Virus record (IMG/VR): IMGVR_UViG_3300003177_000010
Coordinates: 48,795 to 112,794 of that record
DNA length: 64,000 nucleotides
Direction: 5' to 3' (one strand)
From: a virus
In this document: one piece after another, positions 1 through 6,038 of the stretch
Layout: each line of letters begins with the position of its first letter
How positions within the stretch are numbered: the first letter of the stretch is position 1
Notes under the pieces: model-generated
Told to the model about the DNA's origin: nothing
Database searches by the model: none
Seen by the model: the letters and a program-made list of their open reading frames with translations, nothing else
Made by a program: the position numbers and the translations under genes

Positions 1-126
1 TAAATGTTGTGCCACTACAAAGGACCCTAAACTATATAGTAGGTATACGGTAATTAAAAATATTAACATTTTTTTTTCTTTCTTATTAATTTATAAACTA
101 AAAATAACCTTTAGGCAAATAATATA

Positions 127-624
127 TTATATTATTTCATCTATTAAGTTATACTGTTTTGCTTTTTTAGGAGTTAACTGCACGTCATTAGGAGGAAGTA
201 GCTCTGCCTCTATGATTTTCTTTGGTAATTTAGTATATTTACAGTAGTGTTTTACGAATCTTTTATACTCTGCATTTATGTTATTGCTAAATAACTCATG
301 AGCTTTACCAGAGATGCTACCTGAAGGTTGATGCGACACTAATGTAGTATTTTTAGTAACTCTACGGTAATCTCCTGCCATTAGCACGATTAAGGCACAA
401 GAAGCTACCATACCTGTACCAACTATTACAATGGGTATTTTAGACCACGCTATAGTATCAATTAAAGCAAAGGCACTAGCAGTCTCCCCACCATAAGAAT
501 TTATAATTAAAGTTAAAAAGTTATGGATCTTTTGGTCGTTACTATTTACAATCCATTTTATTACTTCTGCAGTGCTTTCATTATCAAAGTCTTTATAGAA
601 GTAAAATTTACTACTATCATACAT
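127..624 (-). CDS. ClpP-like serine protease
   Basis: This 165-residue protein belongs to the ClpP/crotonase-fold peptidase family. It shows the INSYGGET strand-helix (about 41-48), the nucleophile context VASCA with Ser75, HQP with His98, and NDVQLTPKKAKQYNLID near the C terminus, where Asp147 sits as the third triad residue. ClpP-like proteins in phages usually either mature the prohead or degrade proteins with a host unfoldase. Here a separate HK97-type prohead protease is fused to the capsid gene far away (57876-60026). This copy is the last gene of the leftward group that includes the lysis genes, so a head-maturation role is less likely. It lacks an N-terminal propeptide. Its partner is unknown. 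Confidence 0.85.
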   Translation of the reverse strand: MYDSSKFYFYKDFDNESTAEVIKWIVNSNDQKIHNFLTLIINSYGGETASAFALIDTIAWSKIPIVIVGTGMVASCALIVLMAGDYRRVTKNTTLVSHQPSGSISGKAHELFSNNINAEYKRFVKHYCKYTKLPKKIIEAELLPPNDVQLTPKKAKQYNLIDEII

Positions 625-627
625 ATA

Positions 628-825
628 TTATAACCCTGTACTTACTGATATAGACACATTCTGTCGTAATTCTAAAAAAGAATGTATAAAGCTACTAGGG
701 TCATATATAGTAGCACAATTAGTACACTCTATAACACTAATAGGCTGTATGGTACTGTTATAGTACCACACTTCTTCTTCTGTATAGCAATTTGGACAAA
801 ATGCTCTAGCTCTATGTATACTCAT
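628..825 (-). CDS. Small zinc-ribbon-like protein
   Basis: This 65-residue protein carries two CxxC pairs, FCPNCYTEEE at 9-18 and ECTNCATIYD near 33-42, spaced as in a zinc ribbon. The family is not recognised. It sits 3 bases from the ClpP-like gene downstream and 3 bases from the holin-like gene upstream, so it is almost certainly co-transcribed with them. Binding of a metal is inferred from the cysteines; binding of nucleic acid or protein cannot be told from sequence. Confidence 0.7.
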   Translation of the reverse strand: MSIHRARAFCPNCYTEEEVWYYNSTIQPISVIECTNCATIYDPSSFIHSFLELRQNVSISVSTGL

Positions 826-828
826 GTA

Positions 829-1152
829 CTACTTAGGCTTACTCATATAAGCAGTAGCACCAAAGTAAAATCCTATTATAGAGGCAAAAGATAGCATAAC
901 TACCCCACTCATATCGGAAATAAAGGATAATCTATCTGCAGTTACATAGGGAATTATAGGTAGTACAGAATACAAAATTAAAAATATTAAAGCTACCCAT
1001 GCCATATTTTTCTGTGCTAGTGCTTTCTCTTCTCGTAATTCTAACTCTATAAGGTCTTTAGCTAAAGAAACTTCCTCGGCAGTCATATCACCATTTTTAT
1101 TTAAGTCAAAACGACTCCAATCATTCAACATGTTGAATATTCTCTCTTTCAT
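829..1152 (-). CDS. EF-hand-containing holin-like membrane protein
   Basis: This 107-residue protein has an N-terminal cytoplasmic-type segment with a textbook 12-residue EF-hand loop (D16, N18, N20, G21, D22, T24, E27). A charged helix follows, and then two hydrophobic segments (about 49-71 and 78-100), the second containing IIGFYFGATA, a pattern seen in phage three-TM holins. It lies directly downstream of the i-spanin/o-spanin pair, which supports a role in lysis (inner-membrane hole formation). The calcium site next to a holin is unusual and may regulate it. Holin function is inferred from context and topology. Confidence 0.65.
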   Translation of the reverse strand: MKERIFNMLNDWSRFDLNKNGDMTAEEVSLAKDLIELELREEKALAQKNMAWVALIFLILYSVLPIIPYVTADRLSFISDMSGVVMLSFASIIGFYFGATAYMSKPK

Positions 1153-1159
1153 TTTTCCC

Positions 1160-1465
1160 TCATTGATTTATTACGTTATCGTAGTAATTTATAATTCCTT
1201 TTTGTTCCTCAATGTACCTTTTTAACTCTAGTAAGTTTTGTGCTAAGATTTGATAATCAGATATAGTCACCGCATAGTAAATTAAGCCATTTACTTCTAG
1301 CACCTTCCAAGTAATGTTATTTAAAGTGACAGGGGCAGGGCTATTAGGTTTAGTAATAGGTACCGCTATAGGAGTACTTACTGTAGAAATACTATTATCT
1401 TTAGTGCAGCTAATTAGAAGTAGTAAGGCTAGTAATATTACTAAATAAGTTTTTAGTACCTTCAT
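1160..1465 (-). CDS. o-spanin (Rz1-like outer-membrane lipoprotein)
   Basis: This 101-residue protein begins with a lipoprotein signal peptide: Lys at position 2, a hydrophobic run, and the lipobox LISC with the acylated Cys at 20. A proline-rich stretch (about 33-45) follows, as in lambda Rz1. It starts inside the upstream Rz-like gene in a different frame (overlap 1410-1465), the classic overlapped spanin arrangement. Spanins fuse the inner and outer membranes in the last step of Gram-negative lysis, so this is direct evidence for a Gram-negative host. Confidence 0.8.
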   Translation of the reverse strand: MKVLKTYLVILLALLLLISCTKDNSISTVSTPIAVPITKPNSPAPVTLNNITWKVLEVNGLIYYAVTISDYQILAQNLLELKRYIEEQKGIINYYDNVINQ

Positions 1466-1802
1466 TTATTCTTCTCTCTATTAACCCTGGTTTAGCTCTA
1501 CTAAGAGCTTCCCAATCATGCCCTAGTATAACGCTATTTAAAGCATTTTTTTCATTTTGCAACTCTTGCCGCAACCTTCCTAATGTTAATAACTGTTCAG
1601 ACTGCCTTCTATAAGAACTTTGTAGTACATTTATAGCGTCTGTTTGATTATTAACAGCTATTTTTAGTTTTTCATTATTGTTTTGTAATACTCTAATGGT
1701 ATTTTGTGATGTATTATAGTAGTATAAAACCGAAGTAACTATGCTAGCTAGTAGTAAACCGATTACAATATACAACTTTACTTTTCCAAATAATTTAAAC
1801 AT
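1410..1802 (-). CDS. i-spanin (Rz-like inner-membrane protein)
   Basis: This 130-residue protein has one N-terminal transmembrane segment (about 9-28, IVIGLLLASIVTSVLYYY) and a long predicted coiled coil (30-95) rich in Q, N, L and E, the architecture of lambda Rz. The 3' end overlaps the Rz1-like lipoprotein gene. It would pair with that lipoprotein across the periplasm. Identification rests on topology and the overlapping partner, because Rz proteins conserve little sequence. Confidence 0.75.
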   Translation of the reverse strand: MFKLFGKVKLYIVIGLLLASIVTSVLYYYNTSQNTIRVLQNNNEKLKIAVNNQTDAINVLQSSYRRQSEQLLTLGRLRQELQNEKNALNSVILGHDWEALSRAKPGLIERRINEGTKNLFSNITSLTTSN

Positions 1803-2209
1803 TATATATCCTTACTGTATTTATTGCTTTGCATATATAAAATTCTATTAAATTGTAACTCAGTTAATTGACCACTATTATCCTGACAGCGCAAACAGCC
1901 TTTTATAAATGATAAATCTTTATCTGATAAATCTAAGCTTAGTAAATGTTTTTTTAACTTTGGTGTTATTCTTTTTTTAATATAAGTAGCTTTAGGTCCT
2001 GGTCCAGGTTTTAGCACTCTATTTCTGGAGTCTTTAGTGTACCCAAGGGCAAGTAAATAGTTACTCCAACTACCGTATAAACGTATAATTAATTTTTTAT
2101 CACAAAAGTCACTAGTAGCAGTATAATCCTTCATCTTAGGAGGGCAATTATACTTATCTTTATATATCTTCGCTAACTTCTCTGCTTTTTCTTTTGTTAT
2201 TAATAGCAT
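1802..2209 (-). CDS. Protein with homing-endonuclease-associated repeat
   Basis: This 135-residue protein contains a repeat of the kind found beside HNH and other homing endonucleases: PPKMKDY near 23-29 followed by LYGSWSNYLLALGY near 44-57. It resembles the F/YGSWxxALxxxGY DNA-recognition unit. A lysine-rich segment follows, then two cysteines (LRCQ). No catalytic HNH or GIY-YIG motif is visible, so a DNA-binding role is more likely than nuclease activity. The start ATG has a GGAG site. The start lies inside the 3' end of the upstream exonuclease gene (overlap about 50 bases). Confidence 0.55.
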   Translation of the reverse strand: MLLITKEKAEKLAKIYKDKYNCPPKMKDYTATSDFCDKKLIIRLYGSWSNYLLALGYTKDSRNRVLKPGPGPKATYIKKRITPKLKKHLLSLDLSDKDLSFIKGCLRCQDNSGQLTELQFNRILYMQSNKYSKDI

Positions 2210-2852
2210 AGTAACTCCTAATTCTATTTTTTAGCTCAGGAAGGAACATAGGAGCAGGTTTAATAAAAGTTTTTCCTGGCTTATCATCAATAGTCATATT
2301 TATTACTATTTGCTTTATACCAGTACCATATCTTTCGTTATGTGCTACACAGTAAGAACATCCTTGTATAAAGTAATCTTTTATCTGCTTTATATTTTTA
2401 ACCTTTTTTGACGTTTTAAAATCTATAATAGACGGAACGCCATTCCATAAGCCTACCATATCACATCTACCCGCAAACTTATACTTATTGCTCCATAGTA
2501 TTTGTTCCTGTCCCCATACTTCTGGGTTACCAGCTTCCGTAATTTTAATAAGCTCTTTAGTTAAGTGTATAACATCAGCAGCTTCTTGTTCTAACTCTGC
2601 AAATATAGGTATGCCGTTAAAATGTTTTTCGGCATATTCATGTACCAATGTACCTCTATCAGTAGCTATTTTAGATATTCTAGCAGCCTCAGCTTCTCCT
2701 ACTCTAGCGATCCATGCTGCTAACCAAGCTTGGTTAGATGTTTTAGCTAAAATGGTAGTTATAGAAGGGTAAGACCCGTCAGGAGTGTGATAGGTTCTAC
2801 CAGTAGGTAAGGTATCTACAGGCATTTCTGTAACATAGTTATACTTAGTCAC
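2160..2852 (-). CDS. PD-(D/E)XK exonuclease (Cas4/MGME1-like)
   Basis: This 230-residue protein matches the RecB/Cas4/MGME1 nuclease fold: GTLVHEYAEKHF (His/Glu before the core), FAGRCDMVG (catalytic Asp of motif II), SIIDFKTSKK (D-x-K motif III) and QGCSYCVA (the QxxxY-type motif IV). Such phage enzymes digest or trim DNA ends during recombination or host DNA breakdown. The start used is GTG, overlapping the previous stop as GTGA. It is transcribed with the small DsbA-like gene just upstream, away from the replication cluster. Confidence 0.8.
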   Translation of the reverse strand: MTKYNYVTEMPVDTLPTGRTYHTPDGSYPSITTILAKTSNQAWLAAWIARVGEAEAARISKIATDRGTLVHEYAEKHFNGIPIFAELEQEAADVIHLTKELIKITEAGNPEVWGQEQILWSNKYKFAGRCDMVGLWNGVPSIIDFKTSKKVKNIKQIKDYFIQGCSYCVAHNERYGTGIKQIVINMTIDDKPGKTFIKPAPMFLPELKNRIRSYYAINNKRKSREVSEDI

Positions 2853-3085
2853 TTACACAACTTTACAATATTTTTTATTTCCTGCCATACTTCATCTTCT
2901 TCTGCAATATTTTCTTTTCTTACTAAGCTAACAATTTTAGTTATTACAGGGGTAGGTAGATCAAAATTTTCTTTTATATCTTTTTTTAGTGATGATATAG
3001 ATGCATTTATTGCTTCTCGCTGTATTACCAAATCTACTATACGATTAATTTCTTCAGCTAGTTCTGACGCTATAGATGCATCCAT
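2849..3085 (-). CDS. Small DNA-binding protein, T4 DsbA-like
   Basis: This protein has 78 residues from the ATG that overlaps the preceding stop as TAATG, which decides the start over an upstream TTG at 3097. The pattern, an acidic helix then SLKKDIKENFDLP and VSLVRKENI, parallels T4 DsbA, a dsDNA-binding protein, and the small DNA-binding proteins found in many T4-like phages. The match is by pattern only. Its stop overlaps the start of the exonuclease gene (GTGA), so the two are probably translationally coupled. Confidence 0.45.
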   Translation of the reverse strand: MDASIASELAEEINRIVDLVIQREAINASISSLKKDIKENFDLPTPVITKIVSLVRKENIAEEDEVWQEIKNIVKLCK

Positions 3086-3225
3086 TATACTATCCAATAC
3101 TCTTTATGTGCTGCTCTATTAAACCAAGATATTGCTATCTCCATATCTTGTACTGCTTTACTATCCGTTTTTGTTAAACTATTTTGTAAATCTTTTTTAC
3201 ATGTATTGCATTCCAATGAGCACAC
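3085..3225 (-). CDS. Small CxxC protein (short, GTG start)
   Basis: This 46-codon frame has CSLECNTCKKDL near its N terminus (a CxxxCxxC cluster) and ends in AAHKEYWIV. It fills the otherwise empty space between two leftward genes, and its TAA overlaps the next ATG as TAATG, which suggests coupled translation. The only starts in frame are GTG at 3225 or a TTG shortly after, inside the 3' end of the upstream gene, and no clear ribosome site is visible. The function is unknown. It may instead be the C-terminal part of the upstream gene separated by a frameshift. Confidence 0.4.
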   Translation of the reverse strand: MCSLECNTCKKDLQNSLTKTDSKAVQDMEIAISWFNRAAHKEYWIV

Positions 3226-3413
3226 TTATTAGAAAATGCAGTTTGTGAATTTACATTTCTTTCTGATTCTTGAAGTCTTTGTTTTAGTAGCTTAAACAAA
3301 GATTGATATGCAATAAACTTATCTTTATCCTTTAACTCTTTAGAACTAGCAATAATTTTTATATTCTTTACTAAGTCTCTGTATGCGTTTTTAGCTGTTA
3401 ATTTAAAAAACAT
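3174..3413 (-). CDS. Hypothetical protein
   Basis: This 79-residue lysine-rich, mostly helical protein has no motif I recognise. The C-terminal end CAHWNAIHVKK contains a Cys and two His residues. The gene lies between other small leftward genes, and its end overlaps the short CxxC frame by about 50 bases. Coding is supported by strand, spacing and composition only. Confidence 0.55.
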   Translation of the reverse strand: MFFKLTAKNAYRDLVKNIKIIASSKELKDKDKFIAYQSLFKLLKQRLQESERNVNSQTAFSNKCAHWNAIHVKKIYKIV

Positions 3414-3455
3414 TTTATTCCTTATATATTATAATATTTTTACTTTTATGTCAAT

Positions 3456-3800
3456 TTATTTTTTTAAAGAAAAATTATCTACATTGTCTATAAAGTTAAT
3501 TGACCCATTAGTAGATTGTATATAGGTACAGGTAGTAGGGCGGTCAATAGCTCCCCAAAAATCTTCCTCATTATACCAATTAAAATTCTTTATTGTAGCC
3601 CAAAATGAATTAATCCTAGCTGCTGCTAAATCAAATTCATTATAATAAGGGTTATCTAAGTCAATACCATTTAATGCTTCAGACATCCATAAATGCGCTA
3701 ACCAAGGGTTCCACTTAGACACATTTTCAGCCTCTTTTATAGTTCTTAAAATTGACCAATCAGAATAGTCAGAAACAGGAATAATTTTTCTTTTAGCCAT
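3456..3800 (-). CDS. Hypothetical protein (Trp-rich)
   Basis: This 114-residue protein is rich in Trp and acidic residues (for example WNPWLAHLWMSEALNG and SFWATIKNFNWYNEEDFW). Family not recognised. Its start overlaps the end of the upstream 81-residue gene by 8 bases, which is typical of a compact phage operon. No signal peptide or membrane segment is seen. Confidence 0.6.
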   Translation of the reverse strand: MAKRKIIPVSDYSDWSILRTIKEAENVSKWNPWLAHLWMSEALNGIDLDNPYYNEFDLAAARINSFWATIKNFNWYNEEDFWGAIDRPTTCTYIQSTNGSINFIDNVDNFSLKK

Positions 3801-4038
3801 TTATACTTATACTTTCTGACTTCTTATAAAAATTATTTACAATTTCAACAATTATCCTAGATGCAAGAAATTCATTAGTTTTCTTTAATTCTTTATATTC
3901 TATTAAAGCTTGGGAACAATAACTATTATACATTTTATATTGTTCTAAGATCGCAATAGATTCTTTTAACGTAGGTCTTTTTCTCATTATATCCAAAATA
4001 TCTTTATTTTTTACTAATATCAAGTTTTTTGTTGACAT
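3793..4038 (-). CDS. Hypothetical protein, first gene of the leftward operon
   Basis: This 81-residue basic helical protein (KRPTLKESIAILEQYKMY) has no recognised family. Its start codon lies within the -35 box of the rightward promoter at 4032-4060, so the two opposing transcription units share a very short control region. Confidence 0.55.
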   Translation of the reverse strand: MSTKNLILVKNKDILDIMRKRPTLKESIAILEQYKMYNSYCSQALIEYKELKKTNEFLASRIIVEIVNNFYKKSESISING

Positions 4039-4060
4039 TTAAATTATTATAAATTATAAT
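4032..4060 (+). promoter_or_regulatory. Consensus sigma70 promoter for the rightward genes
   Basis: TTGACA (4032-4037), a 17-base spacer and TATAAT (4055-4060) form a perfect sigma70 consensus pointing to the genes from 4118 on. The -35 box overlaps the start codon of the leftward gene. A strong early promoter is the natural reading. Confidence 0.85.
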
Positions 4061-4066
4061 ACAAGC

Positions 4067-4092
4067 AATAGGCAAGAAAAAAATTACCTATT
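4067..4092. repeat. Inverted repeat in the divergent control region
   Basis: AATAGG (4067-4072) and CCTATT (4087-4092) are perfect inverted repeats separated by 14 A-rich bases. They lie just downstream of the 4032-4060 promoter, near the expected transcript start, so they could be an operator or a leader hairpin. Confidence 0.4.
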
Positions 4093-4117
4093 TTCGTGGT
4101 AAAAAAGGAAGTAATAT

Positions 4118-4384
4118 ATGAATTATAAATTAACAGTATTTGTACCTTTATCTGACTTTAATTTAACTGAATATGTTAATAATCAAGCACAACTAATTAA
4201 GCAAAAAATTAACATTCAAGTAGAAGTAGTCGATAATTCTGATTCACGTATGTTACTATATTGTAAAAAACCAGATAGAGTACCTTGTTTTATGATTTTT
4301 AAGAATAGTAAATTTAAAACATATAAACAAATTAAAGTAAATGATAATGATTTACTTTCTTGGGTTACTGAAAATGTATCTTAG
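4118..4384 (+). CDS. Small protein, possibly thioredoxin-fold
   Basis: This 88-residue protein is the first gene of the rightward unit. The segment RVPCFMIFKNSKFKTYKQI (about 55-73) resembles the cis-proline strand turn of thioredoxin-fold proteins (VP-hydrophobic-F-K-x-G position), but no CxxC active site is present. An AAGGAAG ribosome site precedes the ATG. The fold assignment is weak. Confidence 0.5.
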   Translation: MNYKLTVFVPLSDFNLTEYVNNQAQLIKQKINIQVEVVDNSDSRMLLYCKKPDRVPCFMIFKNSKFKTYKQIKVNDNDLLSWVTENVS

Positions 4385-4399
4385 TTGTTTAATAACTTA

Positions 4400-4412
4400 T
4401 ACTAGCACAGTT
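4400..4412. repeat. 13-base element TACTAGCACAGTT, copy 1
   Basis: The same 13 bases occur again in noncoding DNA at 26924-26936. Both copies lie upstream of rightward genes (here the S21 gene). A TATACT hexamer overlaps the left edge of this copy. Confidence 0.5.
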
Positions 4413-4427
4413 CTACCCATTTAGCAA

Positions 4428-4449
4428 ATTTAAAGTTGATTTAAAGTTG
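4428..4449 (+). repeat. Tandem 11-base direct repeat upstream of the S21 gene
   Basis: ATTTAAAGTTG is repeated head to tail (4428-4438 and 4439-4449). The 11-base period puts both copies on the same face of the helix, as expected for side-by-side protein binding, about 30 bases before the S21 start codon. Confidence 0.5.
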
Positions 4450-4480
4450 CTACTACCAAAATTTAAAATAAAGACATTAA

Positions 4481-4678
4481 ATGAAAATATACGTTAAGAA
4501 TAACAATGTAGACAAAGCTATGCGTGTGCTAAAACGTAAGCTTTTACTAGAGGGGGATACAAATGCACTAAAAGATAAAAGATTTTTTGTATCTAAAAGC
4601 GAAAAAAAGAGACTTATAAAAAAAGCAGGCCGTAAAAGATGGTTGCATAAGCAAAAAGAATCGCATTTGTTTGAGTAG
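4481..4678 (+). CDS. rpsU: Ribosomal protein bS21 homologue
   Basis: This 65-residue, strongly basic protein matches bacterial small-subunit protein S21: NNNVDKAMRVLKRKLLLEG (about 7-25), then RFFVSKSEKKRLIKKAGRKR in place of the usual R-x-F/Y-E-K-P-S-E-K-x-R-x-K stretch. The NNVD-A-LK-KL-EG pattern is that of alphaproteobacterial S21. S21 helps the 30S subunit recruit mRNA, and phage-carried S21 genes are known from metagenomes and pelagiphages, where they are thought to steer host ribosomes to phage messages. It lies in the early rightward unit, preceded by two repeat elements and with no strong Shine-Dalgarno. Confidence 0.9.
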   Translation: MKIYVKNNNVDKAMRVLKRKLLLEGDTNALKDKRFFVSKSEKKRLIKKAGRKRWLHKQKESHLFE

Positions 4679-4704
4679 TTAGTGGTAAATAAGTAATTTT
4701 ATAG

Positions 4705-4733
4705 TTGCTAATGACTATTTTTACGTGTATATT
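4705..4733 (+). promoter_or_regulatory. Promoter, TTGCTA type
   Basis: TTGCTA (4705-4710), a 17-base spacer and TATATT (4728-4733) precede the gene at 4802. The same TTGCTA-17-TAnnAT form occurs at 13484 and 15326. Confidence 0.6.
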
Positions 4734-4780
4734 ATATTAATAAGAAACACTAAAAAAGGATTAAGTCTATCCTTAAAGGC

Positions 4781-4800
4781 TTTTAATTGATCAATTAAAA
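4781..4800. promoter_or_regulatory. Perfect 20-base palindrome (operator candidate)
   Basis: TTTTAATTGATCAATTAAAA is a perfect 20-base palindrome. It sits between the 4705 promoter and the start codon of the secreted beta-protein, ending one base before that gene. This is consistent with an operator or a translation-blocking hairpin. It is AT-rich, so a terminator is unlikely. Confidence 0.5.
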
Positions 4801-4801
4801 A

Positions 4802-5167
4802 ATGGAATATAAAATGAATAAAATAATAACATTTGCTGCAACATTACTAGCAGCTACTACAGGGACTGCATCAGCTTTTGACCTAGGTAACACTGGAGTT
4901 GCTTTAGACAATAGTTTAGTTGCGGAATATAATATTAATAGTACAAATTATACTATTAATTATAGTGCAAAACTAAATTATAATATTGTGGATAGCGTAA
5001 ATATGTATGTAAAAACATCAGTAGATCTTACTAATATTACTTATTCTGGCGTTACTCTAGGAGCTACATGGGCTGCTAAACCTAATTTAGACATATATAC
5101 TAATGTAGGAGTAGATAATAATGGTAATATAGGTAATGCTATTATTGGAGCAAAACTTAACTTTTAA
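4802..5167 (+). CDS. Secreted small beta-barrel-like protein
   Basis: A Sec signal peptide (NKIITFAATLLAATTGTASA, cleavage before FDLGN) precedes about 95 residues of alternating hydrophobic/polar strands rich in N, T and Y, ending in a terminal Phe as outer-membrane barrels do (IIGAKLNF). The start may be the ATG at 4802 or, more likely for the signal peptide, the ATG at 4814. An outer-membrane or periplasmic role such as superinfection exclusion is inferred from secretion and gene position, not from homology. It has its own promoter (4705) and terminator (5208). Confidence 0.7.
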   Translation: MEYKMNKIITFAATLLAATTGTASAFDLGNTGVALDNSLVAEYNINSTNYTINYSAKLNYNIVDSVNMYVKTSVDLTNITYSGVTLGATWAAKPNLDIYTNVGVDNNGNIGNAIIGAKLNF

Positions 5168-5184
5168 TACGTAGTATTATAGGG
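5165..5184 (+). promoter_or_regulatory. T7-promoter-like sequence
   Basis: TAATACG (5165-5171) and TATAGGG (5178-5184) are in the same spacing as in the T7 RNA polymerase promoter, with the six middle bases differing. It points at the VWA gene. No single-subunit RNA polymerase gene is in this window, so this may be chance. Confidence 0.25.
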
Positions 5185-5207
5185 CTGGTCGCCGTAAATA
5201 GACTCGT

Positions 5208-5232
5208 GGAAGCCTATGGTTAGCTTCCTTTT
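5208..5232 (+). terminator. Rho-independent terminator
   Basis: The perfect stem GGAAGC/GCTTCC (5208-5213, 5223-5228) is followed by TTTT. It ends the message of the secreted beta-protein before the VWA gene. Confidence 0.7.
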
Positions 5233-5249
5233 ATTATATAGGAGATAGT

Positions 5250-6035
5250 ATGAATAGAATAACTAATATGTATAGCCCTGTATGGACAATACCAAAAACT
5301 GATAAATTTACTAGCGTAAGCTCTAGTAATATAAAAAATAAGGTGTTTAAGCCCAAAAAATCAGGTACTAAAGCTTCACATATAATATTTATACTTGATA
5401 GCTCTTCCTCAATGAATGGTATTAAAGCAGGCACTATAGACGGTTTTAATGAGTTTTTGGATATACATAAAAAGGAATCTAAAGAAGACGGAGTTAAAAC
5501 CTATATTAGCTTATACAGCTTTAATGGATACTCTACTAAAAAAATACTCGATAGAAAAAATGTTAATTCAGTAGAAAATTTAACAGATAGCTCCTATAAT
5601 CCCAGCGGCATGACTAACTTATATGATAGTATAGGTAAAGTAATGCGTAAAATAAATAATAAGGTAAGTAAGTATAAAAAGTCTAGCAGAGACTCTTTAA
5701 TTTTCGTAGTATTAACTGATGGACAGGATAATACATCTAAGAAATATAATGGAGGCGCTATTAAAGAGATGGTAGAATTAGCTGAACAAGCTAACTGGGG
5801 TTTTACTTTTTTAGGCACTAATATAGATACTTTCGGTATAGGGACATCAATGGGCTTTAATTTACATAATACAGTAATGTACAAAGGAGCTAATATAAAA
5901 GAATCTATAGCTGCTGCAGGGGAAATGACTTCTAGACTAAGAACTGTTAGCCTATCTGGAAGCTCTATAATAGACGCTTATAGCTTATCAGGATATACAG
6001 AAAAAGAAAGATTAGAATCAGTAGGGTCAGAATAA
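5250..6035 (+). CDS. VWA-domain protein
   Basis: This 261-residue protein has a von Willebrand factor A domain with a complete MIDAS metal site: D50-x-S52-x-S54 (ILDSSSSM), T122 (PSGMTNLYD) and D157 (VVLTDGQDN). VWA domains mediate metal-dependent protein contacts. In phages they appear as isolated genes of unknown role, and in bacteria they partner MoxR-type ATPases, none of which is seen here. A GGAG site precedes the ATG. The sugar-cluster gene starts 3 bases after its stop. The partner is unknown. Confidence 0.85.
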   Translation: MNRITNMYSPVWTIPKTDKFTSVSSSNIKNKVFKPKKSGTKASHIIFILDSSSSMNGIKAGTIDGFNEFLDIHKKESKEDGVKTYISLYSFNGYSTKKILDRKNVNSVENLTDSSYNPSGMTNLYDSIGKVMRKINNKVSKYKKSSRDSLIFVVLTDGQDNTSKKYNGGAIKEMVELAEQANWGFTFLGTNIDTFGIGTSMGFNLHNTVMYKGANIKESIAAAGEMTSRLRTVSLSGSSIIDAYSLSGYTEKERLESVGSE

Positions 6036-6038
6036 TAA

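Noticed and set aside
1-126. Possible terminator or further gene at the left edge
   Set aside because: AT-rich with runs of T and A but no convincing stem or ORF; nothing I can support.
1802-2209. Active homing endonuclease
   Set aside because: Only the DNA-recognition repeat is visible; no HNH, GIY-YIG or LAGLIDADG catalytic residues.
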